From assembly GCF_024459955.1 (NCBI RefSeq), contig NZ_JANFXK010000008.1, forward strand, positions 1 through 64,000: 64,000 nt of DNA, read 5' to 3'. Source of the DNA: Anaerovorax odorimutans. GTDB lineage: Bacteria; Bacillota; Clostridia; Peptostreptococcales; Anaerovoracaceae. How positions within the stretch are numbered: position 1 is the stretch's first letter; each line of letters opens with the position of its first letter. This document shows positions 34,006 through 42,753 of this stretch, in pieces. The position numbers and the translations under genes are program-made. The notes under the pieces were generated by a model. The model had not been told where the DNA came from, searched no databases, and saw nothing but the letters and a program-made list of their open reading frames with translations.

Positions 34006-35709
34006 TTATTTATAATGAAGAAGGTGATGTGCCTTATCTCCCGCCAGTAAGTTCGCATAGAGCCCGTCTGTTACCGGGTTCTCTGCGGAAAGTTTTACAT
34101 TGGACATTCTGTCCGCCTGATACATTCCTTCGGAACGCTCCGGCTTCGCTCTTCCAATTACGAATGGCTGTCCCGCGCCGGCGATACATCCGCCTTCACA
34201 GGCCATGACTTCTACGAAATCATACTGCACTTCGCCCGCCTGGATGGCCTGGATCAGCTTCTCAGCATTTTTCAGACCGCTGACGATAGCGATGGAAAGC
34301 TCTCTGTCTTTATACGGAACCTTCACTTCCTTGAGACCTTCAAAGCCCCTCACTCCGGTAAAGGAGATATCGGCTAAATGATCTCTGGCTTCGTCTCCCA
34401 TGACATAGCGTATAACAGCTTCTGTTACACCGCCCGTCACGCCGAAGATAACGCCTGCGCCGCTGGCAATACCGAAAGGCATGTCAACCGCTTCCGGCAG
34501 AATGTCTTCAAAACGCAGTCCTGCTTCACGGATCATATTGGCCAGCTCGATGGTGGTGATGGAGTGCGCGATTGTAGGCTCTCCGTCATATTGGAATTCT
34601 TCTCTATGTATTTCGTATTTCTTTGCTGTACAAGGCATGATCGCCACGACCTTCGTCTTCTTTGGCTTCTTGCCCTTTTCATTGAGCTTTGCTCTTTCTT
34701 TCAGTACGGAACCGAACATCTCCATCGGAGATTTACAGCTGGACACGTTATCCATCAGCTCCGGATGATTGATCTCCGCATAGCGGAACCATGCCGGACA
34801 GCAGGAAGTGAACAGCGGCAGGTTTTCACCCTTTTCCAGTCTTCCGATCAGTTCGTTGGCCTCTTCGATAACGGTGAGGTCAGCGCCCGTTGCCGTATCA
34901 TAAACCTCGTCGAATCCCATTCTTCTCAGGGCGCTTACGATCTTGCCCATTACGTTGGTTCCTCTTGGAATACCGAATTCATCGCCCAGCGCTACACGCA
35001 CGGCCGGGGCAATCTGAGCCACAACGATCGTATCGTTATCGTGGAGATCGTTCCACAGCGGCTGCAGGTCATTCTTGATGGTAATCGCGCCAGTCGGACA
35101 GATCGCCGCGCACTGACCGCAGTTTACGCAGTTAGTCTCGGAAATAGGCATGTTGAAAGCTGTGGTAACTTCCATCTTGGAACCTCTGTAAGCAAAATCA
35201 ATGGCTCCCACGTTCTGGATCTCAGAGCACATCCGCACACAGTCACCGCAAATGATGCACTTGTTGGGATTTCTCATAATCGCAGGGGAAGAATCGTCCC
35301 GCGTATCGTCGATGCTGTACTGGTCAAAGCGAACGTCCTTGAGTCCGAAGCGCTGTGCCAGCTCCTGCAGCTTGCAGTCAAAATTCTTTTCACAGGTAGT
35401 ACACTCTCTGCAGTGGTCGGAAAGCATCAGTTCCAGAATCATTTTTCTGTATTTCTGAAGTCTCGGTGTATTTGTCTTGATTTCCATTCCGGAGCGCGGC
35501 GGAGTGGAGCAGGAGGCCATGATGTCACCATTTTTTCCCTCCACAACGCACATTCTGCAAGCTCCGTAAGTGGATAAAGCTGAATAGTAACACAGAGTCG
35601 GCAGGTCGATTCCTGCTTTTCTGATTACGTCTAATATATTTTTCTCTCCCTCAATGGCTACCGGAAGACCATCGATTATCATAAACTTCTTATTATTCAT
35701 CGTATTCAT
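34006..35709 (-). CDS. [FeFe]-hydrogenase catalytic subunit (HndD/HydA type)
   Basis: Catalytic subunit of a trimeric, NAD(P)-linked (possibly electron-bifurcating) hydrogenase, 567 aa. The N-terminal [2Fe-2S] domain uses Cys40, 51, 54 and 67. A His-Cys3 cluster HCRECTTC follows near 99-106, then two [4Fe-4S] sites (CIICGDCVRMC 151-161 and CVNCGQCAAIC 194-204). The H-cluster motifs are TSCCPAW at 301-307, MPCTAKK at 358-364 and CEGGC at 504-508. Everything needed for H2 turnover is present; maturases are not in the window. The ATG at 35709 follows AAGGAGGATTAATCAAA, 5 bp after the flavoprotein stop codon. Last gene of the operon. Confidence 0.95.
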   Translation of the reverse strand: MNTMNNKKFMIIDGLPVAIEGEKNILDVIRKAGIDLPTLCYYSALSTYGACRMCVVEGKNGDIMASCSTPPRSGMEIKTNTPRLQKYRKMILELMLSDHCRECTTCEKNFDCKLQELAQRFGLKDVRFDQYSIDDTRDDSSPAIMRNPNKCIICGDCVRMCSEIQNVGAIDFAYRGSKMEVTTAFNMPISETNCVNCGQCAAICPTGAITIKNDLQPLWNDLHDNDTIVVAQIAPAVRVALGDEFGIPRGTNVMGKIVSALRRMGFDEVYDTATGADLTVIEEANELIGRLEKGENLPLFTSCCPAWFRYAEINHPELMDNVSSCKSPMEMFGSVLKERAKLNEKGKKPKKTKVVAIMPCTAKKYEIHREEFQYDGEPTIAHSITTIELANMIREAGLRFEDILPEAVDMPFGIASGAGVIFGVTGGVTEAVIRYVMGDEARDHLADISFTGVRGFEGLKEVKVPYKDRELSIAIVSGLKNAEKLIQAIQAGEVQYDFVEVMACEGGCIAGAGQPFVIGRAKPERSEGMYQADRMSNVKLSAENPVTDGLYANLLAGDKAHHLLHYK

Positions 35710-35714
35710 TTTGA

Positions 35715-37592
35715 TTAATCCTCCTTGATCGCCTTGAATTTGCAGGAACTCATGCAGGCACCGCACTTGATGCACTTGCTCTGATCAATTTCAAACGGTT
35801 CTTTGAGTTTTCCGGAAATGGCATCCACCGGACAAACTCTTGCGCAAAGGCTGCATCCCTTGCAGTGATATTTTTCAATATAGATCTTTTTGAGAGCCTG
35901 GCAGTTCTTTGTTCTGCAGTGTTTATCTACAATATGTTCAACATATTCGTCTCTGAAATATTTCAGCGTGGAAACAACCGGGTTGGCAGCTGTTTTTCCC
36001 AGGCCGCACAGAGCCGTGGAGGTGATGGTATCCGCCAGCTCTTCCAGCATATCCAGATCGGACAGTTCGCCTTTTCCCGCAACGATGCGTTCCAGAATTT
36101 CCAGCATTCTTCTCGTTCCTTCTCTGCAGGGAACGCACTTGCCGCAGGATTCATTCTGGGTGAAGTTCATGAAGAATCTTGCTACTTCTACCATACAGGT
36201 ATCTTCATCCATAACAACCAGTCCGCCGGAGCCGATCATAGCGCCCGCTTTTTTCAGGCTGTCGAAGTCGAGCGGAAGATCCAGGTGTTCTTCGGTCAGA
36301 CAAGCGCCGGAAGGTCCTCCGATCTGAACGGCCTTGAACTTTTTGCCGCCTCTTACGCCGCCGCCTACGTCGAATATGATATGTCTCAAAGTTGTACCCA
36401 TCGGCACTTCGATGAGACCTGTGTTTACAATGTTTCCTGTGAGAGCAAAAGCTTTGGTTCCCGGACTCTTTACAGGACCGATGGTTTTGTACCAGTCAGC
36501 GCCCTTCTGCAGAATGATGGGAACGTTGGCAAATGTTTCTACATTGTTGAGAAGGGTCGGTTTGCCGTAAAGTCCGTGTTCAACCGTTCTCGGCGGTTTT
36601 ACCCTTGGCATGCCCCGGTCTCCTTCGATGGAAGTAGTCAGTGCGCTGCCCTCTCCGCATACGAACGCGCCGGCGCCCTTGACAATATGTACATCGAATT
36701 CAAAGTCGGTTCCTAAAATGTTTTTGCCCAGAATGCCGTATCTCTTACAGTCGGCAATGGCTTTTTCCAGTCTCTGGACAGCCAGCGGATACTCCGCTCT
36801 TACATAGATATAGCCTTCTTTTGCTCCGGAAGAATATCCTGCGATCATCATGCCTTCCAGCATCTTGTGCGGGTCTCCTTCCATGATGCTTCTATCCATG
36901 AACGCACCCGGGTCTCCTTCGTCACCGTTACATACCACATATTTAATTGGGTCTTTCTGTGCCTTTACCTGCGTCCATTTTCTTCCTGCCGGGAAGCCGC
37001 CGCCTCCTCTGCCGCGCAGGTTGGAGTCATAAATCGTCTTAATGATATCGTCCTGTGTCATGTCGAAAAGACATTTTTCCAGGGAACTGTAGCCTCCGTA
37101 AGCAATATATTCTTCAATGGATTCCGCGTCGATCTGGCCGCAGTCCTCCAGTACGATTCTTTTCTGATTTTTATAGAAAGGGATCTCTTCCTGTACCGGA
37201 TATGTGATGCCATCTCTGCTGTAGATCAGTCTTTCGATGACTTCGTCTCCAACAATGGATTTTTCTACGATTTCTTCGCAGTCATCCAGGGAAACCTTTA
37301 AGTACAGCAGTTTTGCCGGTTCGATTCTCAGCAGCGGTCCCATTTCGCAGAAACCGTGGCATCCGCTCCTTTTCAGTCCGATGTGATTTCCTTCTTCTTC
37401 TTTTTCCAGCTCTACCTGACAAGTCAGCCCTTTGGCTTCAATGAGCTCTTTCAGCTTTGCGTAGATTTCCATAGAGCCGCCGGCTACACAGCCTGTTCCG
37501 CCGCAGACATAGATTTTTTTTGTCTGATGATCGATCTGCGCAAGGAACGCTTCTCTGGATTTTTTCAATGCTTCTCTGTTCTCTATAACCAT
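35715..37592 (-). CDS. NAD(P)H-oxidising flavoprotein subunit of hydrogenase (HndC/NuoF type)
   Basis: Binds FMN and NAD(H) or NADP(H) and passes electrons to the hydrogenase through Fe-S clusters, 625 aa. An N-terminal thioredoxin-like [2Fe-2S] domain has VCGGTGCVAGG near 30-40. The NuoF core has the glycine-rich NAD/FMN site (GRGGGGFPAGRKW near 195) and the [4Fe-4S] motif ESCGKCVPCREGTRR near 480. The C-terminus adds two [4Fe-4S] ferredoxin motifs (CKGCSLCARVC and CIKCGACMSSC). This architecture is that of HndC and of HydB in bifurcating enzymes. The ATG follows TAGGAGGGAGCGTAAATC, 15 bp after the HndA-like stop codon. Confidence 0.95.
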   Translation of the reverse strand: MVIENREALKKSREAFLAQIDHQTKKIYVCGGTGCVAGGSMEIYAKLKELIEAKGLTCQVELEKEEEGNHIGLKRSGCHGFCEMGPLLRIEPAKLLYLKVSLDDCEEIVEKSIVGDEVIERLIYSRDGITYPVQEEIPFYKNQKRIVLEDCGQIDAESIEEYIAYGGYSSLEKCLFDMTQDDIIKTIYDSNLRGRGGGGFPAGRKWTQVKAQKDPIKYVVCNGDEGDPGAFMDRSIMEGDPHKMLEGMMIAGYSSGAKEGYIYVRAEYPLAVQRLEKAIADCKRYGILGKNILGTDFEFDVHIVKGAGAFVCGEGSALTTSIEGDRGMPRVKPPRTVEHGLYGKPTLLNNVETFANVPIILQKGADWYKTIGPVKSPGTKAFALTGNIVNTGLIEVPMGTTLRHIIFDVGGGVRGGKKFKAVQIGGPSGACLTEEHLDLPLDFDSLKKAGAMIGSGGLVVMDEDTCMVEVARFFMNFTQNESCGKCVPCREGTRRMLEILERIVAGKGELSDLDMLEELADTITSTALCGLGKTAANPVVSTLKYFRDEYVEHIVDKHCRTKNCQALKKIYIEKYHCKGCSLCARVCPVDAISGKLKEPFEIDQSKCIKCGACMSSCKFKAIKED

Positions 37593-37607
37593 GATTTACG
37601 CTCCCTC

Positions 37608-38072
37608 CTACTTTAATTCCGCAAGAAGGTCAACTGCCTTCTCCGGAGTCATTGCCGGATATACCTTATCGTTTACTGTCAGAACCGGTGCCAGACCGCA
37701 GGCGCCAAGACATGAAACAGTCTCTACCGTATACATGAGATCATCGGTAGTTTTCTTATCGCCTGAAAGTCCCAGTTCTTTTCTGAGCGCGTCGAGAATC
37801 GGAATTGATTTCCGAACGTGACAGGCCGTGCCGTCACAGATTTTGATTACATATTTCCCTTTCGGTGAAAGTGAGAAGTTTTCATAGAATGTGGCTATGC
37901 CATATATCTTTGCGATGCTGACTCCCAGCTTTTCCGCCAGGTAGTCGAAAGCTTCGCGCGGCAGGTATCTGTATTCTTCCTGAATGTCCTGCAATATGGC
38001 GACGATCGGCTTTTCACTTGCGTGGGCATTAATGATTTCATCAATTTTTTGATATAATTCTTTATTGTCCAT
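37608..38072 (-). CDS. Thioredoxin-like [2Fe-2S] subunit of hydrogenase (HndA/NuoE type)
   Basis: Small electron-transfer subunit, 154 aa. The ligands are Cys79, Cys84, Cys121 and Cys125 (ICDGTACHV and CLGACGLAPV). Length and motifs match NuoE/HydC. It is the first gene of the hydrogenase operon, whose promoter lies at 38211-38239. Together with the two following genes it makes the HydABC/HndACD-type complex. Confidence 0.95.
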   Translation of the reverse strand: MDNKELYQKIDEIINAHASEKPIVAILQDIQEEYRYLPREAFDYLAEKLGVSIAKIYGIATFYENFSLSPKGKYVIKICDGTACHVRKSIPILDALRKELGLSGDKKTTDDLMYTVETVSCLGACGLAPVLTVNDKVYPAMTPEKAVDLLAELK

Positions 38073-38489
38073 AATTTCCTCCCTAAATAGAGTGTGTTTG
38101 AAATGAGTGTGTTTTTTTGTGAGTATTTCTGTGCGTCGTTATTAGTTTAACGCTTTTTCTCTACTCAACTTTATCCATTTTTATAAGTCCTTTTTCTTCT
38201 CACGCTTTTCATTTTACCGTCATGTTTGCGGTTTGTCTAGGCTAATTTCGGTATTATCTTGCTTTCTTTTCCTTATTTTGTCTGTATTTTTAGGTCATTT
38301 CGGAACACTTTCTTCCCTTAAAAACTAAAATTCAATGAAAAATCTTTCCGTTTGCGCTTTATTGCGAAAAAGCGTAAGATATTTTTTTCACAATGTTATT
38401 TCTCTCTTAATGTGCAAAAACTATTTTACATTTTATTCCATATGTGTTACAATTATTTACAGTTAATATTTTCCATTCTTTGAAAGGAG
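38073..38489. other. AT-rich intergenic region carrying the hydrogenase promoter
   Basis: About 420 bp between divergent genes. Only the hydrogenase promoter (38211-38239) and the ribosome site for the Rpn gene at the right-hand edge can be supported. No coding sequence or RNA gene is seen. Confidence 0.5.
38211..38239 (-). promoter_or_regulatory. Promoter of the hydrogenase operon
   Basis: Minus strand -35 TAGACA (38234-38239), a 17-nt spacer and -10 TAAAAT (38211-38216). It lies about 140 bp upstream of the HndA-like start codon, leaving a long leader of unknown role. Confidence 0.65.
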
Positions 38490-39497
38490 GTGCTTACTAT
38501 CGCACTCACATTAAAAAACGACCTTATCTTCAAAGCCGTTTACGGACGGGAAGACGAACGGTGCAAGCAAGCCTTGATCGCTGTCCTCAATCTGATTTTG
38601 GATCGAAAGGACGATCCGATCCGGCGAATCGATTACAAGAATCCCTTTAATACCCGGGAATTCGAAGCCCAGAAGGAATCCATCCTGGACATTAAGGCGG
38701 AAACCGATCGGCACGAGCTGCTGGACCTGGAAATTCACCTGTGCTATGACGATGATTTTATCCCGCACAATCTGTTTTATCTGGGCGGGATGATCCGGGA
38801 CTCCTTGGAATCCGGACAGAAATATGGTATGATGAAAAAAAGTATTTGCATCTTTATCATTGATTTTGTCCTGCACGAGGAAACCGATCGGTTCGCCACT
38901 GATTTTTGGTTCATGGAACGCCGGGATGCCTTTCAATTAACCGATCTGGCGGGGCTGTACTATCTGGAGTTACCCAAGGTGAATCCGGGAAGGGCAAAGC
39001 CTGTCAGTCAAATGTGTGAACTGGAACGGTACCTGGAATACCTCCGTTATGTCGGGGAACCGGATCAGGAGGCTTATCTGGAAGAGCTTCGCAGGCAGGG
39101 CGGAAAGGAGATCGACATGACCGACGAATTGCTGCGCAAAGCCACGGCCGATGAGATCATCCGGGAGCAGGCCATTGCCAGAGAAAAGTTCATTTTGAAA
39201 CAGAAGTCCGCGGAACGGCGGGAACGGCAGCTGCACGAATCCATCGAGCGCCTGGAAGCGGAATTGGCACAATTGGCGCAGAAACAACAGGACTATGAAA
39301 AGGAACTCGCAGAGCAGAGACAAGCACTCATGCAGCAGAAACAAGAGCTTACACAACGTGACAGAGAGCTCATGCAGCGTGAGCAGGAGCGAAAATGCAT
39401 GATACGAACGCTGTCTGCCAACGGAATGTCTGCGGATCAGATCGCGCAGGCCATTGGACTTCCGCAGGAAACTGTGGAGACTTATCTCAAAGACTGA
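38490..39497 (+). CDS. Rpn-family PD-(D/E)XK nuclease/putative transposase protein
   Basis: A PDDEXK_2-type protein, up to 335 aa, related to recombination-promoting Rpn nucleases. The family N-terminus LTLKNDLIFKAVYG and the core DIKAE...LLDLEIHL are visible, with ExH where ExQ is usual. A long charged coiled coil (about 225-310) and a C-terminal helix-turn-helix-like segment (GMSADQIAQAIGLPQETV) follow. The start is unclear: a GTG at 38490 overlaps the AAAGGAGG ribosome site itself, while the ideal distance falls on ATC at 38499. It may therefore start at a non-standard codon or be poorly expressed. A dispersed repeat (copy B) lies just downstream. Confidence 0.8.
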   Translation: MLTIALTLKNDLIFKAVYGREDERCKQALIAVLNLILDRKDDPIRRIDYKNPFNTREFEAQKESILDIKAETDRHELLDLEIHLCYDDDFIPHNLFYLGGMIRDSLESGQKYGMMKKSICIFIIDFVLHEETDRFATDFWFMERRDAFQLTDLAGLYYLELPKVNPGRAKPVSQMCELERYLEYLRYVGEPDQEAYLEELRRQGGKEIDMTDELLRKATADEIIREQAIAREKFILKQKSAERRERQLHESIERLEAELAQLAQKQQDYEKELAEQRQALMQQKQELTQRDRELMQREQERKCMIRTLSANGMSADQIAQAIGLPQETVETYLKD

Positions 39498-39999
39498 TGT
39501 TCCCTCTGCCGACCGGGTGGGACCGGCATCGCTTCGGCAGAAAAAAGCCCCGGCCTGAGCCGAAGGCTTATATCACCCTATAAAAGGACCCGACTTTTAG
39601 GCAACCAGCATGCGAAAGCGCATCTGATTGCTTTTTTTAATGGTAATGCACACGGTCAGGCAGAAAACTCTCAGATCGCGCAGCCTTCTGCGAGAGGCTA
39701 TAATGCCCTATTTGTTCAACAACGGATCCATTTCGACTTTGTTGTTGATGTATTTTCAAGGTTTGGGGTCACTGAGCCTGCTCAAAACCGTATACTGATC
39801 GAATTTCTGCGTTGGCATGCTCTGTATCCTTGAAAAAAGGTCAACAAGAACTTGTTTTTTTGCTGCGTGTTGATAAAAATAGCAATTTGCCTTTTGGGTG
39901 ACTTTTCATTGTGCAGCTGTCACCCAAAAAGCATCGACAAAGCCAGCTTTGCTCTATTCGTCGATTCCGGCAGGGCGGATCTTCCGCACCTACCCCTGC
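39498..39999. other. Gene-free region holding a dispersed repeat and a possible terminator
   Basis: Contains dispersed repeat copy B (39711-39912). A terminator-like hairpin for the YfhO gene on the minus strand uses TCGA/CAAAG and CTTTG/TCGA arms near 39933-39964, followed by TGCTTTTTGGG. No coding sequence is supported. Confidence 0.45.
39711..39912. repeat. Dispersed structured repeat, copy B
   Basis: Homologous to 498-705. The first hairpin here has perfect arms TCAACAAC (39715-39722) and GTTGTTGA; the second uses TCAACA and TGTTGA. The block GTTGATAAAAATAGCAATTTG is identical in both copies. Copy B has translation stops in all frames where copy A is open, so it is not a gene family. Confidence 0.75.
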
Positions 40000-42744
40000 T
40001 CACAGGAACCGCCTTCTTTTCAGCCCTGATAGCCACAGGCCGCGCTCCGCTCCTCGGGATGCTGCTTCACCAAACTCTGCAATCTCCGGCTTGATTTCAG
40101 GCTTGTCCGCGTCCGGCGCCAATCCGCCGTCCGCCTCGGAAAGCGGGAACGCCTCGATAGTCTCACCCCTGCGCTTTCTCACAAAGCACAGCGCAATCAG
40201 GATGCCGATTCCGCACAGGCTCAGCAAAATCCCCGGAATAAACCCATCCGGCAGATAAGTCATGCGGATTTCATGATGCCCCGCCTCAAGAGGGATGGCT
40301 AAGAACGCATTACCCAGAGTCTCAGGGTCCCGCTTCTCGCCGTCCACCTCGATGGTCCAGCCTTTTTCATATGGGATAGAAGTAACAAAATATCCGTCTT
40401 CCTCCACGTCGATGGTACCTTCAATTTTCGTGTCGCTGTGGTTTGCAACCTGCAGAGTCTCATCATCCAGAAGGGCATAGGCCTGATCCCAGGCTGCCAT
40501 ATCCATGCCGTAGGCAAAGGCTGTGATGGCCCCGGCCTGACCGTCCTCATACTGAATATTGATATCGATCGTTTCACCGGCCGCACATTTCCCCACGCTT
40601 ACAACAGCGCCGCAGTCTTCCCGCAGATCCACCTGCTGCCCATTCTCCCTTTTGGCTGAAATGGTTTCAGCGCCGTCGGTTTCCACGTACACGTATACTT
40701 GCTGCTCCTGCGGCGAGGTGAAGGTCAGCGTCGCCGTCGGGCTTTCCTCACCGGTCCCGGCCGTACAACTGATCTGTCCGTTTTCATAAGTTCCAAGCGA
40801 CACACCGCTTCCCATCATCAGGGGCCCGCCGACCGAGTGGAAAATATCCGTATCGGATCCGGTTGCGGTTTTTACAAAATCGTTGAGTACCAGGAAGGGG
40901 TTTTCCTGATTGTAGTCCCAGTTTTCGGCCGCCGCCATATCCACCATGTAACCGATGGACAAATCGTACCTGTTTTCGTACAGCGTTGAGGTTTCTTTTC
41001 CCCCCACCAAAGCCAGCGCGTCCTCGCCCTCGATGGGAACGCCCCTGCCCATCAGGTATTTGACGTTGAGCATAGCGTTGGCTACCGGAGTGGTCATCAC
41101 GTAATTGTATCGGTTCTTCACATCCTTGGCCTCCAGGCCAATATGCTCCATAAAGTAGGAAACATCACCATTGACGGTGGAAGAGAACATCGACACTCCG
41201 GGATAGTCGTACAGCATTGGCGAATTGAGAATAATCGGGTTGGACACTTCCATCCGGTAAAAGCTCTTGTCTTTTTTTCTCATTTCCGCTGCCAGCTGAC
41301 GCACATCCTGACTTTCCGCAAAATATTCAGCCCTGTTGGTGTAGCTGACCTTCTCAACGCCGAGGGCCGTATGGTTCATCAGTTCCCCGCCTACGATCAC
41401 CAGCAGCACAAAGCACATGAGGGTCTGATTGAATTTTCCCGTCCTGTAAACAGCCAGAAAAGCGGCGTAAGCAAAGAGCAGCAGCAGGCATACATAAGCA
41501 AATTCCGGTGAAAAATCATCCTTATACAGCTTCTGCGCCAGGATCACATATCCACAGATCCCCGCCGTCACGCCTGCTATCTGTGTAAAGGAGATCTCCC
41601 GGAAAAGAGTAAAGGCTTCATACGCCAGGGCGATCAGCAGGAAGGAAACGACAAAGGAGTAGCGGAAAGGCAGTTGATTGGGAAAATGAAACCCGTGCCA
41701 CATAAAGTCCAGCTTGTTCCAATTGAGGCTGAGAACCAGAAATGCCAGGAATACACAGTTGAGCAGCTTTTTCCGCAGTGGTATGCTCTTTGCCAGCAGG
41801 AAAAAGACAAGCATCATCACAGCGATCAGTCCGCAATAGATATTGGGAAGTCCCTCCCGGACCGTCAGCTGGGTTTGCGGAAGCAGGTTGGTGATTATAT
41901 CCATCAGCGGAGTGTAAAAGGTCGAATCTGTGGGCATCTGAGAATCAATATAATAAGTATTCTGCATATTGAGGAAGGTCGGCAGCAGCGTAACCCCGGA
42001 AATTAGGATACCCGTTACCGAACACAGCACCGCCTTGCCTGTTATGCGTGCGCATCCTGCAATCCCCCTCTTCCTGATTCTGGAAAAATACAGAATCGGA
42101 TAATAAAAGAGGATAAAGATGCAGACCATGCCGCCTATATAATAATTGGTAATCATCATGGCTGCCAGCGAAATGGTGTACAGCTTAAAATCGCCCCGGT
42201 CGATAAGCCGGTTGAGTCCCAGCATGCACAGAGGCAGCAGCGCCACCACGTCCAGCCACATGAGGCACCAGTAGTATCCCATTACGTAGGCGCACAGGGC
42301 ATACAGAGCGGAAAACGCTACAGTGGAAAAATCGCATCTCTTGTGCATACCCCTCAGGTAGACGGCCATAAATGCTCCTGCCAGTCCGATCTTAATGAGA
42401 ATAATCAGCGTCACCGCTTCCATCAGATAAGCGTTCGGCACCAGTATGGTCAAAAAATACAGGGGGCTTGCCGCATAATAGGAAAGGAGCGTCAGAAAAT
42501 TGCTCCCCAGCCCTCCGTCCCAGCTGTACAGGAGGCTGCCTCCGCTTTGCAGCTTATCGTGCAGTTCACTGATGAATGGGTAATACTGATGGTACATGTC
42601 TATGACAGCCGCCTGATTTTCCCCGAAGGGAAAGAAATCCATGCTGGCAAAGGCCAGCAGCATCAGCAGAAAAGGCACGAAAAATGCCAGAAAGATATAG
42701 CGGTTTTTGTATAAAAATCCCTTGCTCCTATGAATCCTTGTCAT
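40000..42744 (-). CDS. YfhO-family multi-pass membrane protein (predicted glycosyltransferase-like)
   Basis: A 914-aa integral membrane protein: about 11-13 hydrophobic helices over residues 1-470, an extracytoplasmic beta-rich domain (about 490-850), and a final membrane helix near 855-880, then a short charged cytoplasmic tail. The FFPFGENQAAVIDMYHQYYP motif after the first helix, in the first outer loop, marks the YfhO (GT-C-like) family. Bacillus YfhO is linked to lipoteichoic acid glycosylation; the role here is inferred from that. The ATG at 42744 is 9 bp after the ApbE stop codon. A tail of 30 residues at the C-terminus is rich in Ala, Pro and Glu. Confidence 0.88.
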   Translation of the reverse strand: MTRIHRSKGFLYKNRYIFLAFFVPFLLMLLAFASMDFFPFGENQAAVIDMYHQYYPFISELHDKLQSGGSLLYSWDGGLGSNFLTLLSYYAASPLYFLTILVPNAYLMEAVTLIILIKIGLAGAFMAVYLRGMHKRCDFSTVAFSALYALCAYVMGYYWCLMWLDVVALLPLCMLGLNRLIDRGDFKLYTISLAAMMITNYYIGGMVCIFILFYYPILYFSRIRKRGIAGCARITGKAVLCSVTGILISGVTLLPTFLNMQNTYYIDSQMPTDSTFYTPLMDIITNLLPQTQLTVREGLPNIYCGLIAVMMLVFFLLAKSIPLRKKLLNCVFLAFLVLSLNWNKLDFMWHGFHFPNQLPFRYSFVVSFLLIALAYEAFTLFREISFTQIAGVTAGICGYVILAQKLYKDDFSPEFAYVCLLLLFAYAAFLAVYRTGKFNQTLMCFVLLVIVGGELMNHTALGVEKVSYTNRAEYFAESQDVRQLAAEMRKKDKSFYRMEVSNPIILNSPMLYDYPGVSMFSSTVNGDVSYFMEHIGLEAKDVKNRYNYVMTTPVANAMLNVKYLMGRGVPIEGEDALALVGGKETSTLYENRYDLSIGYMVDMAAAENWDYNQENPFLVLNDFVKTATGSDTDIFHSVGGPLMMGSGVSLGTYENGQISCTAGTGEESPTATLTFTSPQEQQVYVYVETDGAETISAKRENGQQVDLREDCGAVVSVGKCAAGETIDINIQYEDGQAGAITAFAYGMDMAAWDQAYALLDDETLQVANHSDTKIEGTIDVEEDGYFVTSIPYEKGWTIEVDGEKRDPETLGNAFLAIPLEAGHHEIRMTYLPDGFIPGILLSLCGIGILIALCFVRKRRGETIEAFPLSEADGGLAPDADKPEIKPEIAEFGEAASRGAERGLWLSGLKRRRFL

Positions 42745-42753
42745 TCGTCCTCC

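Noticed and set aside
34378-35577. Plus-strand frame opposite the hydrogenase gene
   Set aside because: Antisense shadow of a gene with all catalytic motifs.
38073-38489. Second Rex-type site in the hydrogenase promoter region
   Set aside because: I looked for TTGTTAA-N4-TTAACAA-like sites here and found none close enough.
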